A stretch of 64,000 bases of DNA from Massilia sp. Se16.2.3 (GCF_014171595.1 NZ_CP050451.1:1798001-1862000), one strand, 5' to 3'; positions 36,207 to 46,464 are shown, numbered from the stretch's first letter. Notes: generated by a model not told the origin, from the sequence alone. A program made the numbers and translations.

Positions 36207-37256
36207 ATGGCAGCAATCGAACAATTCAGGGACCAGGTACGCGCGGCCGCGGCAGGCAAGCGCCCCCTGCGCATCCGCGGTGGCGGCAGCAAGGACTGGT
36301 ATGGCGGGCTGCTGCAAGGCGCCATCCTCGACACCCGCGTCCACACCGGCATCGTCGACTACGAGCCGACGGAACTCGACATAACGGCGCGCTGCGGCAC
36401 GCCGCTGGCCGAGATCGAGGCGACCCTCGCCGAACGGAACCAGATGCTGGCCTTCGAGCCGCCGCATTTCGGCGAACATGCCACCTTCGGCGGCGCGGTG
36501 GCGGCCGGCTTGTCGGGCCCGCGCCGCGCGAATAGCGGCGCCGTGCGCGACTTCGTACTGGGTGCGCAATTGATGGACGGGAAGGGCGAAGTCCTGAAGT
36601 TCGGCGGGCAGGTGATGAAGAACGTGGCGGGTTATGACGTCTCGCGCCTGCTGACCGGTTCGCTCGGCACCCTCGGCCTGTTGCTGGAGGTGTCGGTCAA
36701 GGTGCTGCCGCGCGCCTTTGCGGAGACCACGCTGCAATTCCAGATGAGCGAGATCGAGGCTCTGCGCTGCCTGAACGAGTGGGGCGGCCAGCCCCTGCCG
36801 ATTTCCGCCAGCTGCTGGTGCGAAGGCGTGCTGGCGCTGCGCCTGTCCGGCGCGCGCGCGGCGGTGGACGCAGCCGTCGTTTCGCTCGGCGGCACGGTAT
36901 TGAATGACGCCGACGCCTTCTGGACGGCGCTGCGCGAGCAGCAGCACGCCTTTTTCAAGGGCGACGCGCCGCTGTGGCGCCTGTCGGTCCCGTCCACGAC
37001 GAGCGCCATCGTGCTGGGCGGGCCGCAACTGATCGAGTGGGGCGGGGCGCAGCGCTGGCTGCGCGCGGACAGCGCCGCCTTCGATGTCATCCGCCGCGCC
37101 GCCGTTGCCGCCGGCGGCCACGCCACCCTGTTCCGTGGTGGCGACAAGTCGGTCGGCGTGTTCCAGCCGCTGGCGCCCGCGGTGGCGCGCATCCACGCGC
37201 GGCTGAAGGATGCCTTCGACCCCGCCCACATTTTCAATCCCGGACGAATGCCCTGA
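36207..37256 (+). CDS. glcE: Glycolate oxidase subunit GlcE
   Basis: A 349-residue FAD-binding protein with the GGGSKDWYGG motif, HFGEHATFGGAVAAGLSGPR and NVAGYDVSRLLTGSLGTLG, as in GlcE. It is the second flavin subunit of glycolate oxidase. It starts 8 bp after glcD and ends 1 bp before glcF, so the three form one operon. The C-terminal HIFNPGRM is a typical ending for this family. Confidence 0.92.
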   Translation: MAAIEQFRDQVRAAAAGKRPLRIRGGGSKDWYGGLLQGAILDTRVHTGIVDYEPTELDITARCGTPLAEIEATLAERNQMLAFEPPHFGEHATFGGAVAAGLSGPRRANSGAVRDFVLGAQLMDGKGEVLKFGGQVMKNVAGYDVSRLLTGSLGTLGLLLEVSVKVLPRAFAETTLQFQMSEIEALRCLNEWGGQPLPISASCWCEGVLALRLSGARAAVDAAVVSLGGTVLNDADAFWTALREQQHAFFKGDAPLWRLSVPSTTSAIVLGGPQLIEWGGAQRWLRADSAAFDVIRRAAVAAGGHATLFRGGDKSVGVFQPLAPAVARIHARLKDAFDPAHIFNPGRMP

Positions 37257-37257
37257 C

Positions 37258-38487
37258 ATGCAAACCAACCTGGCCGACTTCATCAAGGGCACGCGCGAGG
37301 GCGAGGAAGCCGAAGCGATCCTGCGCGCCTGCGTGCACTGCGGCTTCTGCACCGCCACCTGCCCCACTTACCAGCTGCTGGGCGACGAGCTCGATGGCCC
37401 GCGCGGACGCATCTACCTGATCAAGGGGGTGCTGGAAGGCGTGGAGCCGACCCGCAAGACCCAGCTCCACCTGGACCGCTGCCTCACCTGCCGCAACTGC
37501 GAATCGACCTGCCCGTCGGGCGTGAAGTACGGGCGCCTGGTCGACATCGGCCGCCGGATCGTCGAGCAGAAGGTGCCGCGCACGGCCGCCGACCGCATCA
37601 AGCGCACCACCCTCAAGGAACTCCTGCCGCGCAGCGCGTTGTTCAAGACGGGGTTCAGGGCTGGCAGCGCGCTCCGGCCCCTGCTGTCGAAAGGCTTGCA
37701 GGACAAGCTGCAGCCGGCGCGCGACCCGGGCCGGTGGCCGACGCGCGCGCACCCGCGCAGGATGCTGGTGCTGGACGGCTGCGTGCAGCCGGCGATGGCG
37801 CCGAACATCAACGCGGCCACCGCGCGCGTGCTCGACGCTTTCGGCGTGCAGCTGCTGCGCGCACCGAAGGCCGGCTGCTGCGGCGCGGTGCGCTACCACA
37901 TGAACGACCAGGACGGCGGGCTGGCCGACATGCGCCGCAATATCGACGCCTGGTGGCCGTACGTCGAGCAGGACGGGCAGGTCGAAGCGATCGTCATGAC
38001 CGCGTCCGGCTGCGGCGTGACGGTAAAGGAATACGGCCACCTGCTGGCGCATGATCCCGACTATGCGGCCAAGGCGGCGCGCATTGCCTTGCTCACGCGC
38101 GACCTGTCGGAGATCCTGCCGGAGTTCGAGGAACAGTTGGCCGAGCGCCTGCGCGGCAAGCTGCGCAAACGCGTCGCCTTCCACCCGCCTTGCACGCTGC
38201 AGCACGGCCAGCAAATCCGCGGCAAGGTCGAGGGCCTGCTGCGCGCGGCGGGCGTGGACGTCGTGCTGTGCGCCGACAGCCACCTGTGCTGCGGTTCGGC
38301 CGGCACCTATTCGGTGCTGCATCCGGAGATCGCCGACGAATTGCGGATGCGCAAGCTGGCCAACCTGGACGCCACCGGCGCGCAGGCAATCGTCTCGGCC
38401 AACATCGGCTGCATCAGCCACCTGCAGGCGGGCACGCAGACCCCGGTGACACACTGGATCGAACTGCTCGACCGGGCGCTCGCCTGA
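37258..38487 (+). CDS. glcF: Glycolate oxidase iron-sulfur subunit GlcF
   Basis: A 409-residue protein with two 4Fe-4S ferredoxin motifs, CVHCGFCTATCP (about residues 26-37) and CLTCRNCESTCP (about 77-88), followed by two CCG domains (GCCGAVRYH and HLCCGSAGTY). It passes electrons from GlcD/GlcE to the quinone pool. Last gene of the operon. A possible weak hairpin follows in the GC-rich gap, but no clear T-run terminator is seen before the TonB receptor gene. Confidence 0.92.
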   Translation: MQTNLADFIKGTREGEEAEAILRACVHCGFCTATCPTYQLLGDELDGPRGRIYLIKGVLEGVEPTRKTQLHLDRCLTCRNCESTCPSGVKYGRLVDIGRRIVEQKVPRTAADRIKRTTLKELLPRSALFKTGFRAGSALRPLLSKGLQDKLQPARDPGRWPTRAHPRRMLVLDGCVQPAMAPNINAATARVLDAFGVQLLRAPKAGCCGAVRYHMNDQDGGLADMRRNIDAWWPYVEQDGQVEAIVMTASGCGVTVKEYGHLLAHDPDYAAKAARIALLTRDLSEILPEFEEQLAERLRGKLRKRVAFHPPCTLQHGQQIRGKVEGLLRAAGVDVVLCADSHLCCGSAGTYSVLHPEIADELRMRKLANLDATGAQAIVSANIGCISHLQAGTQTPVTHWIELLDRALA

Positions 38488-38720
38488 GGGCCTGCCTGCG
38501 TCCTGCCCCGGAGGCCGCCCGCCTCCGATCTTCCTGAAGCCATGAACAATCCGGCGCCTACTATCAAAGTGGGCGTCTTGTCAAACTATTCATCTTGGTA
38601 ACTTTGCGTCCGTGCAATGTTATGCAAGAGTCATTCATATGCATGCCGTGCATACGTTCCAGCCCGGCATCGCATGGGAGAAGCAAAACCACAATAAAAA
38701 ATCCATACCTCGGAGATGTC

Positions 38721-41528
38721 GTGAAGCACAACAACAACCTGAACAAGAACACCCTCGCGATAGCGCTGAGCCTGGCTTTCCCGGCTTATGCGGTCGCACA
38801 AGTGGCGCCCGCGCCAGAACCGAAGATGGCGCGCGTCGAGGTCACCGGCAGCAGCATCAAACGCACCGAAGCGGAAGCAGCCGGTTCGGTCCAGGTGCTC
38901 ACGCGCGAGGACATCGAAAAAACCGGCCAGATGACCGCGCTCGGCATCCTGACCTCGACCGCCGCCATCGACACCGACCTGAACTCGGCCACCGCGAGCT
39001 CGGGCAGCTTCGCCACCGGCGCCTCGGGCGTGAGCATGCGCGGGCTGACCAAGGTCTCGACCCTGGTCCTGGTCAATGGCCGCCGCATCGCGCCATATGG
39101 CCTGGCCGACGGCGCCCAGGAGAACTTCACCAACCTCGACGCCATCGCCAGCGATGCCATCGAGCGCATCGAGATCCTGAAGGACGGCGCGTCGGCCATC
39201 TACGGTTCCGACGCCATTGCCGGCGTGGTCAACATCATCCTGCGCAGGGACTTCCAGGGCGCTCGCGTGCGCACCCAGTACCAGGAAGCCCAGCACTTTC
39301 ACGACCTACGCAGCCGCAACGTGTCGGCCATCGTCGGCTACGGCGACCTCGCCGAGCAGGGTTTCAATACCTACCTCACCGCCGAAGCCTACAAGCGCGA
39401 CGGCTACTCGCAAGGCGAAATTCGCCCGTTTTACCCGGAATGGCACCGCCAGACACCAGGCCGCTCGACCTGGGACGCGAAGAGTTCGTTCTCGCCAACC
39501 GGCAACTACTTCCGCAGCTCCACCAACATCGTCGGAGCCCCAGGCTGCCCGCCGGAAAACATCGACCCGACCGACAAGCTGTGCAAATGGGATGTGCTGC
39601 CGTACACGGGCATCACGACCGATAACAAGCGCCATGCCATCGCCAGCATGACCCACTTCCGGATCGGCAGTGTCGCCGATGCCACCTTCGAGATCACCAC
39701 GGCCGGTACGGAGACCGATTACATCGTGGCGCCGTTCAGCGTCAGCAACCAGACTGCCACCAGCGCGACGAGCATCTGGTACGACGTGTATGGCGGCAAG
39801 ATGGTCGGCCCGTTCTCGTACCCGAAACTGCCGGTCGGCCATCCGATGAACCCCTACAACGTGCCGACCGAGTACCGTGCGCGCATGATGGACACCGGCA
39901 ACGGCTTCAACTTCAACCGCACCGAAGCGGACCAGTCGCGCGTGATGCTGTCGCTGCAGGGCACGATCGGCACCTATGACTGGCGCTCGGCCGTGGGCTG
40001 GACGACCTCGAACGCAACCAAGTCCACCCGCGCCGTCAGCGCCAGGGGTTACACGGATGCGATCCTCAACCGCACCTACAAGTTCGGGCAGCAGAACGAC
40101 CCGGCACTGCTCGAGGCGATGTTCCCGGTGCGTACCACCGAGGGCGAGTCCGACGTCAAGTTCTTCGATGCCACCGTCGAGGGCACGCTGCTGCAGCTAC
40201 CCGCCGGCCCGCTGAAATTCGCGCTCGGCACCGACGTGCGCAGCAACGGCTACTGGATGAAGAGCTCGGAAAATGTGCTGCGTGGCGAGCTGGTGGGCGT
40301 GTTCGGCCTGCAGGTCGACGACCGCGTCAGCCAGTACGCGCTGTTCGCCGAAACCGCCGCTCCCTTGAGTCGCCGCATCGAGCTGCAGGCGGCCCTGCGT
40401 GCCGACAAGACCGATGGCTTCGAGGCGCACCTGTCGCCGAAGCTGGGCCTGAAATACACGGTGACCGACAGCCTGCTGCTGCGCGCGACGGCATCGGGCG
40501 GCTTCCGTGCCCCGAATATCGTTGAGTCCGGCAACGGCCTGGGCCGCAGCTCGGTCGCCGGCAGCGTCGTCGACCCGCGCCGCTGCCCGATCGCCAACCA
40601 GCTCAACGCGCTGGTGCAGGGCGCGGCTGGCGCCACCACCGCCGACAAGGCCCAGGCCAACAGCTTCCGCAGCGCGGAATGCCTCGCCAACCTGCCCAGC
40701 TTCGTCTCGTCCAACCCGGACCTGAAGCCGGAAACCTCGCGTTCGTTCACGGGCGGTCTCGTGTTCCAGCCGGTGAAGAACTGGTCGACGGCGATCGACT
40801 ACTACTTCCTCGAGCGCCGCAACGAGATCGGCACCCGCGCGATTACCGACATCCTGAAGAGCGAGGCGGACCTCCCGGCCGGCCAGCTGATCCGTGTCGA
40901 CAACTCCGCCACCGACAACGAGTTCCTGGCCCTGGTGCGCAAGTATGCGCCGAACAATACCCTCAACTATGGCGGTGTCGGCCAGCTGGGCATGCTCTAC
41001 AACCCCTACGTCAACAGTGGCCGGACCCGGGTATCGGGGCTCGACTTCGATGCGACGGGCCGCTTCAAGCTCGGCGGCACCGACGTACGCCTGAAACTGG
41101 ACGGTACCTATGTGCTGAAGTTCCAGCAGTACAGCGTCGCGGCCAATGCCTACGATCCGGACCAGGCAGGCACCTATGATTTCGGGTCGCGCCTGGCGCT
41201 GATCGCCCGTGCCTACGTGAAGCAGGGCGAGTTCGACCACGGCCTCACCTGGAACTACAGCAGCGGCTACAGCAACAACAGCCTGGACCAGCCGACTTAT
41301 TGCGTGACGCAGAAAGTCGCTGCCCAGTACATGGAGGATTGCGAGCGCGTCGGCCACAACACGACCGTGGATTACAGCCTGGCGTACTCGGGGATCCCGC
41401 ACGTCAGGCTGAGCTTCTACGTGAACAACCTGTTCAACGAGAAGCGTCCGATCGCCTGGCGCGGCGGCTGGAGCGCGACGTCTCCCCAGTTCCGCACCTT
41501 CGCGCTGGCAGCCAGCTACACCTTCTGA
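38721..41528 (+). CDS. TonB-dependent receptor
   Basis: A 935-residue outer-membrane receptor. Signal peptide (MKHNNNLNKNTLAIALSLAF through AYAVAQ), TonB-box-like ARVEVTGSSIKRTEAEAAGS, plug domain with GVSMRGLTKVSTLVLVNGRR and LKDGASAIYGSDAIAGVVNI, then a long beta-barrel ending in the C-terminal aromatic LAASYTF. The GTG at 38721 with a GGAG site 6 nt upstream is the best start; upstream codons give no signal peptide. The plug type is that of receptors taking up oligosaccharides or small peptides, although no catabolic genes are adjacent. The 233-bp region before it (38488-38720) holds its promoter and no gene. Confidence 0.9.
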   Translation: MKHNNNLNKNTLAIALSLAFPAYAVAQVAPAPEPKMARVEVTGSSIKRTEAEAAGSVQVLTREDIEKTGQMTALGILTSTAAIDTDLNSATASSGSFATGASGVSMRGLTKVSTLVLVNGRRIAPYGLADGAQENFTNLDAIASDAIERIEILKDGASAIYGSDAIAGVVNIILRRDFQGARVRTQYQEAQHFHDLRSRNVSAIVGYGDLAEQGFNTYLTAEAYKRDGYSQGEIRPFYPEWHRQTPGRSTWDAKSSFSPTGNYFRSSTNIVGAPGCPPENIDPTDKLCKWDVLPYTGITTDNKRHAIASMTHFRIGSVADATFEITTAGTETDYIVAPFSVSNQTATSATSIWYDVYGGKMVGPFSYPKLPVGHPMNPYNVPTEYRARMMDTGNGFNFNRTEADQSRVMLSLQGTIGTYDWRSAVGWTTSNATKSTRAVSARGYTDAILNRTYKFGQQNDPALLEAMFPVRTTEGESDVKFFDATVEGTLLQLPAGPLKFALGTDVRSNGYWMKSSENVLRGELVGVFGLQVDDRVSQYALFAETAAPLSRRIELQAALRADKTDGFEAHLSPKLGLKYTVTDSLLLRATASGGFRAPNIVESGNGLGRSSVAGSVVDPRRCPIANQLNALVQGAAGATTADKAQANSFRSAECLANLPSFVSSNPDLKPETSRSFTGGLVFQPVKNWSTAIDYYFLERRNEIGTRAITDILKSEADLPAGQLIRVDNSATDNEFLALVRKYAPNNTLNYGGVGQLGMLYNPYVNSGRTRVSGLDFDATGRFKLGGTDVRLKLDGTYVLKFQQYSVAANAYDPDQAGTYDFGSRLALIARAYVKQGEFDHGLTWNYSSGYSNNSLDQPTYCVTQKVAAQYMEDCERVGHNTTVDYSLAYSGIPHVRLSFYVNNLFNEKRPIAWRGGWSATSPQFRTFALAASYTF

Positions 41529-41553
41529 CGGTCGGCAGGTACGGCGCATCGGG

Positions 41554-41578
41554 GACCAGGCTGCGGCCTGGTCTTTTT
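41554..41578 (+). terminator. Rho-independent terminator after the TonB receptor
   Basis: GACCAGGC (41554-41561) pairs with GCCTGGTC (41566-41573) across a 4-nt loop and is followed by five T. A good intrinsic terminator 25 bp after the receptor stop. Confidence 0.9.
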
Positions 41579-41674
41579 ACGTGGCCGCAGGCAGCGCATG
41601 GTTCGGCGCGCCGGCAGCAGCGCCGGCATGGCCGTGATAGCATCCGTCCCATTCCTGATCCACAAGAGCCAGCA

Positions 41675-41989
41675 ATGAGTTTCGTATTTCGCCTCGTGCG
41701 CGAAGAGGGCGGCGACGCGCCCGTCGTCGTCTTCGAGGATTCCACCAGCCCCGGTTTTGTTCCGTTGTGGGAAGAAGTCGGCGTCTATGATTCGCTCTAC
41801 AACAGCGACGGCAAACCCGCACGCGACGTCTCGCGCAGCATCGCCTATGGCCTGGATCGCATCAGCGAGGAAGCCGCGCTGGCGCGCCTGATCCCTTCCT
41901 CGCTGTCCCAGGGCGAAGCGATCCGCTTCCTCGAGGACGTCAACCGTGCCTGCGTCATCCACGGCACGGCGCGCATCGAAACGCGCTGA
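41675..41989 (+). CDS. Small conserved hypothetical protein
   Basis: A 104-residue soluble, acidic protein (VFRLVREEGGDAPVVVFEDS, then DGKPARDVSRSIAYGLDRIS). No family recognised and no transmembrane or signal segment. The ATG follows the weak site CCAGCA. It lies 50 bp before the pentapeptide-repeat gene on the same strand and may be co-transcribed with it. Codon usage matches its neighbours, so it is likely real. Confidence 0.6.
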   Translation: MSFVFRLVREEGGDAPVVVFEDSTSPGFVPLWEEVGVYDSLYNSDGKPARDVSRSIAYGLDRISEEAALARLIPSSLSQGEAIRFLEDVNRACVIHGTARIETR

Positions 41990-42039
41990 GGCGCGGCATC
42001 CCCAAGTGACGCTGCGGCGTTCGACCAGAAGCGATACCC

Positions 42040-42726
42040 ATGCCACGTCCCACCATCACCATCGAAGGCGAGTCGCCGACCCGCGCGCGCATCGAAGCGC
42101 TGCTGCGCGAAGGCGCCGTCCTCGTATTCGACAATTGCGATTTGAGCGGCGCCGATTTCTCGCGCCTGGACCTGCAGGACAGCAGCTTTCGCAACTGCGT
42201 CCTGCAAGAGACGGTGTTCTTTGCCGCCCGTCTGGCACGTACCGTGTGGCAGCGCTGCCGTGCGGGCCAGGCCGATTTCGAGGCCAGCGACCTGGTCGAC
42301 GCGCGCTTTGCCGCCTCGGACCTGAACAATACGAACTGGCGCCGCGCCAGGCTGGCCGCGTGCAGCTTTCGCAGCTGCAAGCTGACCGGTGCCTCTTTTG
42401 AAGAGGTGAGTTACCTCGGCCTGTCCTTCGACGATTGCCTGCTGGTGGGCGCCGACCTGCGCCGCATGTCCTTTCGCAAGCTGACGCTCGTCGGGCTGGA
42501 CTTCGCCGACGCCGACCTGTCGGGCTGCGACTTTCGCGAGGCCGTGTTCGAAGGCGGCAGCCTGCGCGAGGCCCACATCAAGGACACCCGCTTCGACGGC
42601 GCCGACCTGCGCGAAGCGGACCTCGGCGGCCTGAAACTCGTGAACGCGAAACAGTTTGCCGGCGCCACCATCTCGCCGCGCCAGGCGGCGGAGCTGGTGC
42701 GGGCGCTGGGATTGAACGTTGGCTGA
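42040..42726 (+). CDS. Pentapeptide-repeat protein
   Basis: A 228-residue protein built of A(D/N)LXX-type repeats: LSGADFSRLDLQDSSFRNCV, SDLVDARFAASDLNN, ADLSGCDFREAVFE and DGADLREADLGG. The pattern gives a right-handed beta-helix of roughly eight coils. Members such as Qnr and MfpA mimic DNA and protect gyrase; others act as scaffolds. Nothing in the neighbourhood identifies the partner. No signal peptide, so it is cytosolic. A gap of about 200 bp without a gene follows. Confidence 0.85.
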   Translation: MPRPTITIEGESPTRARIEALLREGAVLVFDNCDLSGADFSRLDLQDSSFRNCVLQETVFFAARLARTVWQRCRAGQADFEASDLVDARFAASDLNNTNWRRARLAACSFRSCKLTGASFEEVSYLGLSFDDCLLVGADLRRMSFRKLTLVGLDFADADLSGCDFREAVFEGGSLREAHIKDTRFDGADLREADLGGLKLVNAKQFAGATISPRQAAELVRALGLNVG

Positions 42727-42925
42727 GCGGCTGCAGAAGGGCGCTTGACGGCCAGCAACGGGCATTGCAGCGTCTGTAAGCAAATGCCACGATTGTAAGG
42801 AATTGTTAAAACGGTCAACAGCGTCTGTCCGGGCCCCGTTCTTGGTGCAGTGACATGCATTTCGTGCACTACACACGAGAACACATCCAGCAATTACGCT
42901 GAGTAACTACACCGAGGAGCTGCAC

Positions 42926-43477
42926 ATGAAGAAACTGACCGCCACCCTGATCGCCGGCCTGTTCGCCACCGCTGCATACGCCCAATCCCCGGCCAAGCCG
43001 GTTGCGAAAGCCGATACCAAGGCAATGGACTCGAAGACCGCTGTCGTGGTGGACAACAAGGACGTGAAGGCTACCGTGAATGGCGAAGCCAAAGTTGCCG
43101 CGAACGACCAGAGCAAGGACGCCGGCGCTGCGGCTGCAGTGAAGTCGGACGACAAAAAGTCCAAGGCAACGGCCAGGCATGACACGAAACACAGCAAGAA
43201 ATCCAAGTCGCATACCGCCACCGAGTCGGCGACCGGCACCAGCGGTGCCAGCGGCATGACCGGCAGCAGCGCCACCCCGCCTGCCAGCGCCAACACCGAT
43301 GTCGGCAACACCACCGTGACCACGAGCACGGAAGCAACTGGCGCCACCGGCAGCACCGGCGCAACGGGCGCCACCGCGGGCGCTGCCGCTACCGGCGCGA
43401 CCAGCACCGATACCCCTGCCACCCCAGCCGTGCCGCCGACCGTCACCCCGACCGTCAGCCCGTCCGCAACCAAGTAA
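42926..43477 (+). CDS. Secreted low-complexity Ala/Thr/Ser-rich protein
   Basis: A 183-residue exported protein: signal peptide MKKLTATLIAGLFATAAYA, then a lysine/aspartate/alanine region, then a Gly-Ala-Thr-rich C-terminal stretch with near-periodic GATGSTGATGATAGAAATGA and proline-threonine tail. No cysteines and no folded domain is evident. Low sequence complexity suggests a disordered periplasmic or surface protein. A good AGGAG ribosome site precedes it. Similar proteins are frequent in this bacterial family without known function. A strong terminator follows 20 bp after its stop. Confidence 0.72.
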   Translation: MKKLTATLIAGLFATAAYAQSPAKPVAKADTKAMDSKTAVVVDNKDVKATVNGEAKVAANDQSKDAGAAAAVKSDDKKSKATARHDTKHSKKSKSHTATESATGTSGASGMTGSSATPPASANTDVGNTTVTTSTEATGATGSTGATGATAGAAATGATSTDTPATPAVPPTVTPTVSPSATK

Positions 43478-43497
43478 GCCTTGTCGTAGCAGACCCC

Positions 43498-43525
43498 AAG
43501 CCCGCGTCATCGCGGGCTTTTTTTT
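43498..43525 (+). terminator. Rho-independent terminator after the low-complexity gene
   Basis: AAGCCCGCG (43498-43506) pairs with CGCGGGCTT (43511-43519) around TCAT, then eight T. The T-tract runs into the first codon of the next open frame. Confidence 0.92.
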
Positions 43526-44264
43526 GACCATCTATTCCTGGCTGCCGCTGGCGCAACAAGGACGCTACGCAGTGATGGCGGTCGACAAGCCCTACCAGTC
43601 GGACGCACCGCAGCAGGGGGAGCCTGGCAGCGCGCTGGGCTGCGCCGGCGCCTTCAACGAACACTTTTCGTACGACCTTTGGCTTGCCACCTTGAAGACG
43701 GCGCTGCGTCACGCCCTGGCGCGGCCTGAGGTGGACCGTACGCGCGTACTGGTAGTCGGCATCTCGGAAGGCGGGGTCATGGCGGCGGGGCTGGCACGGG
43801 CGCTTCCAGAGGTGACCGATGTCGTGCTGCTCGGCGCAAACGGACCGACGCAGCTGTACGACCAGGCCGTCAAGATCTACCGCTCGGCCGACAGCGACGA
43901 GGTCAAGCTGCTGCGCCTGCAGGAGCTCGATGCCATCGTGAATGCCATCCAGGCCGATCCGGCCAGCACCAGCAAGTTCGCCTGGGGCCACACCTACCTG
44001 CGCTGGAGCAGCTTCTTCGCCCATGCGCCGGCCGACGACCTGGCGCACGCAAAGGCGCGTGTCTACATCGCCAGCGGCATGCAGGACACCCGCGTGCCTG
44101 TCCTGTCGACGGAGGTGATGTACGCGCAGCTGGGTGCGCAGGGCAGGGACGTGAGTTTCCGGCGCGTGCCGGCTGCGGCCCACAACCTGGCGCCGGAAGG
44201 CAGGCCGCTGCCGGAGGCGCAGAAGGAATACGACGCCTTCATGGCCTGGTTCGACAAGCGTTGA
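43524..44264 (+). pseudogene. 5'-truncated alpha/beta hydrolase
   Basis: The frame opens inside the T-tract of the preceding terminator (TTG 43524), with no room for a ribosome site or promoter. The encoded 246 residues contain the later part of an alpha/beta hydrolase: nucleophile GISEGGVMA, acid in SGMQDTRVPVL and histidine in PAAAHNLAP. The N-terminal beta-strands and the oxyanion HG loop expected before residue 1 are missing. I read this as a hydrolase that lost its 5' part in a deletion that joined it to the terminator. It could still be expressed by reading through. Confidence 0.6.
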
Positions 44265-44274
44265 CAGCTACGTC

Positions 44275-45963
44275 CTAGAACGCTTCCCAGCCGGCCTCGA
44301 TGCTCGCCGTCTGGCGGATCGATGCCACCGGACGCCGGGCAAGGCGTGGCGCGGGCGCTGCCTTTGCTGCCGGCACCGGCAGCGCTGCGCGCGTCTGTTC
44401 CGCGGCGGCGACCTTGAACACGGCCACGACACGGGCCAGCCGGGCCGCCTGGTCCTGCATCGCTTCGGCGGCCGCTGCCGCTTCCTCGACGAGCGACGCG
44501 TTCTGTTGCGTGACCTGGTCCATCTGGATAACGGCCATATTGATTTGCTCGATGCCGGCCGTCTGCTCCTGGCTGGCCGCGGTGATCTCGCCCATGATGT
44601 CCGTGACGCTGCGCACGCTCGCCACCACCTCATCCATCGTGGCGCCCGCATGGTCGACCAGCTTTGCCCCGATATCGACCTTCGACACCGAATCGTCGAT
44701 CAGGAGCTTGATTTCCTTGGCCGCCGCCGCCGAACGCTGTGCAAGCGTGCGCACTTCGGAAGCGACGACGGCGAAGCCGCGGCCCTGTTCACCGGCACGT
44801 GCCGCCTCCACTGCCGCATTCAGGGCAAGGATATTGGTCTGGAACGCGATACTGTCGATCACGCCAATGATATCGACGATCTTCCTCGACGACGCGTTGA
44901 TCGAGGCCATGGTATCGACCACCTGCGATACCACCGCGCCTCCGCGCTCGGCCACTGCCGAGGCCGACGAAGCCAGCTGGTTGGCCTGGCGTGCGTTGTC
45001 GGCGTTCTGCTTGACCGTCGAGGTCAGTTCTTCCATCGACGATGCCGTTTCTTCGAGCGAGCTGGCCTGCTCCTCGGTGCGCGAGGACAGGTCCAGGTTA
45101 CCGGCGGCGATCTGGCTCGATGCCGATGCGATCGTGTCCGTGCCGCTGCGTACCTGGCCGACGATGCCCGCCAGGCTGTCGCGCATGGCCTTCATGGCGA
45201 ACAGCATGCTGTTGCTGTCGCCCTGGCGCAGCTCGACGGAAACGGTGAGGTCGCCCCCGGCGATCGCGCTGGCGATGGCGCCGGCATAGGCGGGTTCTCC
45301 GCCGAGCTGGCGCGTCAGGCCGCGGGTGATGAGCATGCCCAGGGCGATGCCGGCTGCGGCGCTGCCGAGCACCAGCGTCAGCATCATCGTTCGGCTTGAA
45401 CGGTAGAGGGCGGCGATGTCCACAGCGGCGGCGGCGGCATTCTGCGCTTTCAGGTTCGCCAGGTCGGTCATGCGGTTGTCGACCGCGTTGGCAACAGGCA
45501 CGACGGTAGTGAACAGATAGTCGACCGAGGCGCGCTTTTCCTGCAATGCCTCGCCCGCTGCGCGCTTTGTCGTTTCCGCGATCATGGCTTCGTATTCACG
45601 CACACCGGCGCCAACCTCGGCGAGCATCTGCTTGCCCTTGTCCGTGTAGAACAGCGGGCCAGCCTTGTCGAGGTTCGCCTTCAGTTGGGCGCGGGCCTTG
45701 TCGAGGCCGGCCGCCGCGCTCTGGCGCTCTTGCTCGGTCGAGGCCAGCAAAAGGCTGCGCACGCCGCGGCCCACATAGATCAGGTTGATGTTGGCTTCCT
45801 TGACATACGAAACGCCTAGCAGCTCCTGTTCATAGAGCTTGCTCGCGCTGTCATTGATGCGCGACATATTAAAAATGCCGATTGCAGCGACGACCGCACT
45901 GAGCACCGACAGGATCAGGAAGCCGGCGATGAGGCGGGTACCCACCTTCATATGGTTAAACAT
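44275..45963 (-). CDS. Methyl-accepting chemotaxis protein
   Basis: A 562-residue MCP with an N-terminal membrane helix (about 10-32), a four-helix-bundle sensor (about 33-190), a second membrane helix (about 193-213), HAMP linker and the signalling domain with the hairpin [20 protein letters not shown] then [19 protein letters not shown]. The C-terminus ends GWEAF, like the NWETF-type pentapeptide that tethers CheR in other MCPs. The periplasmic sensor shows no known ligand motif. The cheW gene lies 33 bp upstream on the same strand, so the pair is an operon. Confidence 0.92.
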   Translation of the reverse strand: MFNHMKVGTRLIAGFLILSVLSAVVAAIGIFNMSRINDSASKLYEQELLGVSYVKEANINLIYVGRGVRSLLLASTEQERQSAAAGLDKARAQLKANLDKAGPLFYTDKGKQMLAEVGAGVREYEAMIAETTKRAAGEALQEKRASVDYLFTTVVPVANAVDNRMTDLANLKAQNAAAAAVDIAALYRSSRTMMLTLVLGSAAAGIALGMLITRGLTRQLGGEPAYAGAIASAIAGGDLTVSVELRQGDSNSMLFAMKAMRDSLAGIVGQVRSGTDTIASASSQIAAGNLDLSSRTEEQASSLEETASSMEELTSTVKQNADNARQANQLASSASAVAERGGAVVSQVVDTMASINASSRKIVDIIGVIDSIAFQTNILALNAAVEAARAGEQGRGFAVVASEVRTLAQRSAAAAKEIKLLIDDSVSKVDIGAKLVDHAGATMDEVVASVRSVTDIMGEITAASQEQTAGIEQINMAVIQMDQVTQQNASLVEEAAAAAEAMQDQAARLARVVAVFKVAAAEQTRAALPVPAAKAAPAPRLARRPVASIRQTASIEAGWEAF

Positions 45964-45996
45964 GGGATTGTTCCAGGGACAGGTTAAATAGAGGGA

Positions 45997-46464
45997 TCAG
46001 GCGGCCAGGCGTTCGACCAGGCCGAGTTCTTCGGAGGACAGCAGACGTTCGATATCGAGCAGGATCAGCATGCGTCCCTCGACGGTACCGATCCCGCGCA
46101 GGAAGTCGGTATCGAGTCCGGTGCCCATACGCGGTGCCGGGCGGATCTCGTCAGCACCGAGGCTGATGACGTCCGAGACGCTGTCGACCACCATGCCGAT
46201 CACGCTGCCGGCAATGTTCAGGACGATGACGACGCCGCCAGCGGCCTGCTCGGGCATGGGGAGTCCGAAGCGCAGGCGCAGGTCAACGATCGGAACCATG
46301 ATGCCGCGCAGGTTGATCACGCCCTTGATATGGGGCGGGGTGCCGGCGATGCGGGTCGCCGTACCGCATTCCCGGATTTCCTGCACTTTCAGGATGTCGA
46401 CGCCGTATTCTTCCTGGCCGAGCCGGAAGGCAAGGGCTTCGATCGTAGCTTGTTTGATTGTCAT
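45997..46464 (-). CDS. cheW: Chemotaxis coupling protein CheW
   Basis: A 155-residue CheW domain protein: LAFRLGQEEYGVDILKVQEI, the conserved HIKGVINLRGIMVPIVDLRL and VDSVSDVISLGADEIRP. It links receptors to the kinase CheA, which is not encoded in this window. It is followed 33 bp downstream by an MCP gene. ATG 46464 matches the usual CheW start; an upstream extension in the same frame is not conserved in character. Confidence 0.9.
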   Translation of the reverse strand: MTIKQATIEALAFRLGQEEYGVDILKVQEIRECGTATRIAGTPPHIKGVINLRGIMVPIVDLRLRFGLPMPEQAAGGVVIVLNIAGSVIGMVVDSVSDVISLGADEIRPAPRMGTGLDTDFLRGIGTVEGRMLILLDIERLLSSEELGLVERLAA

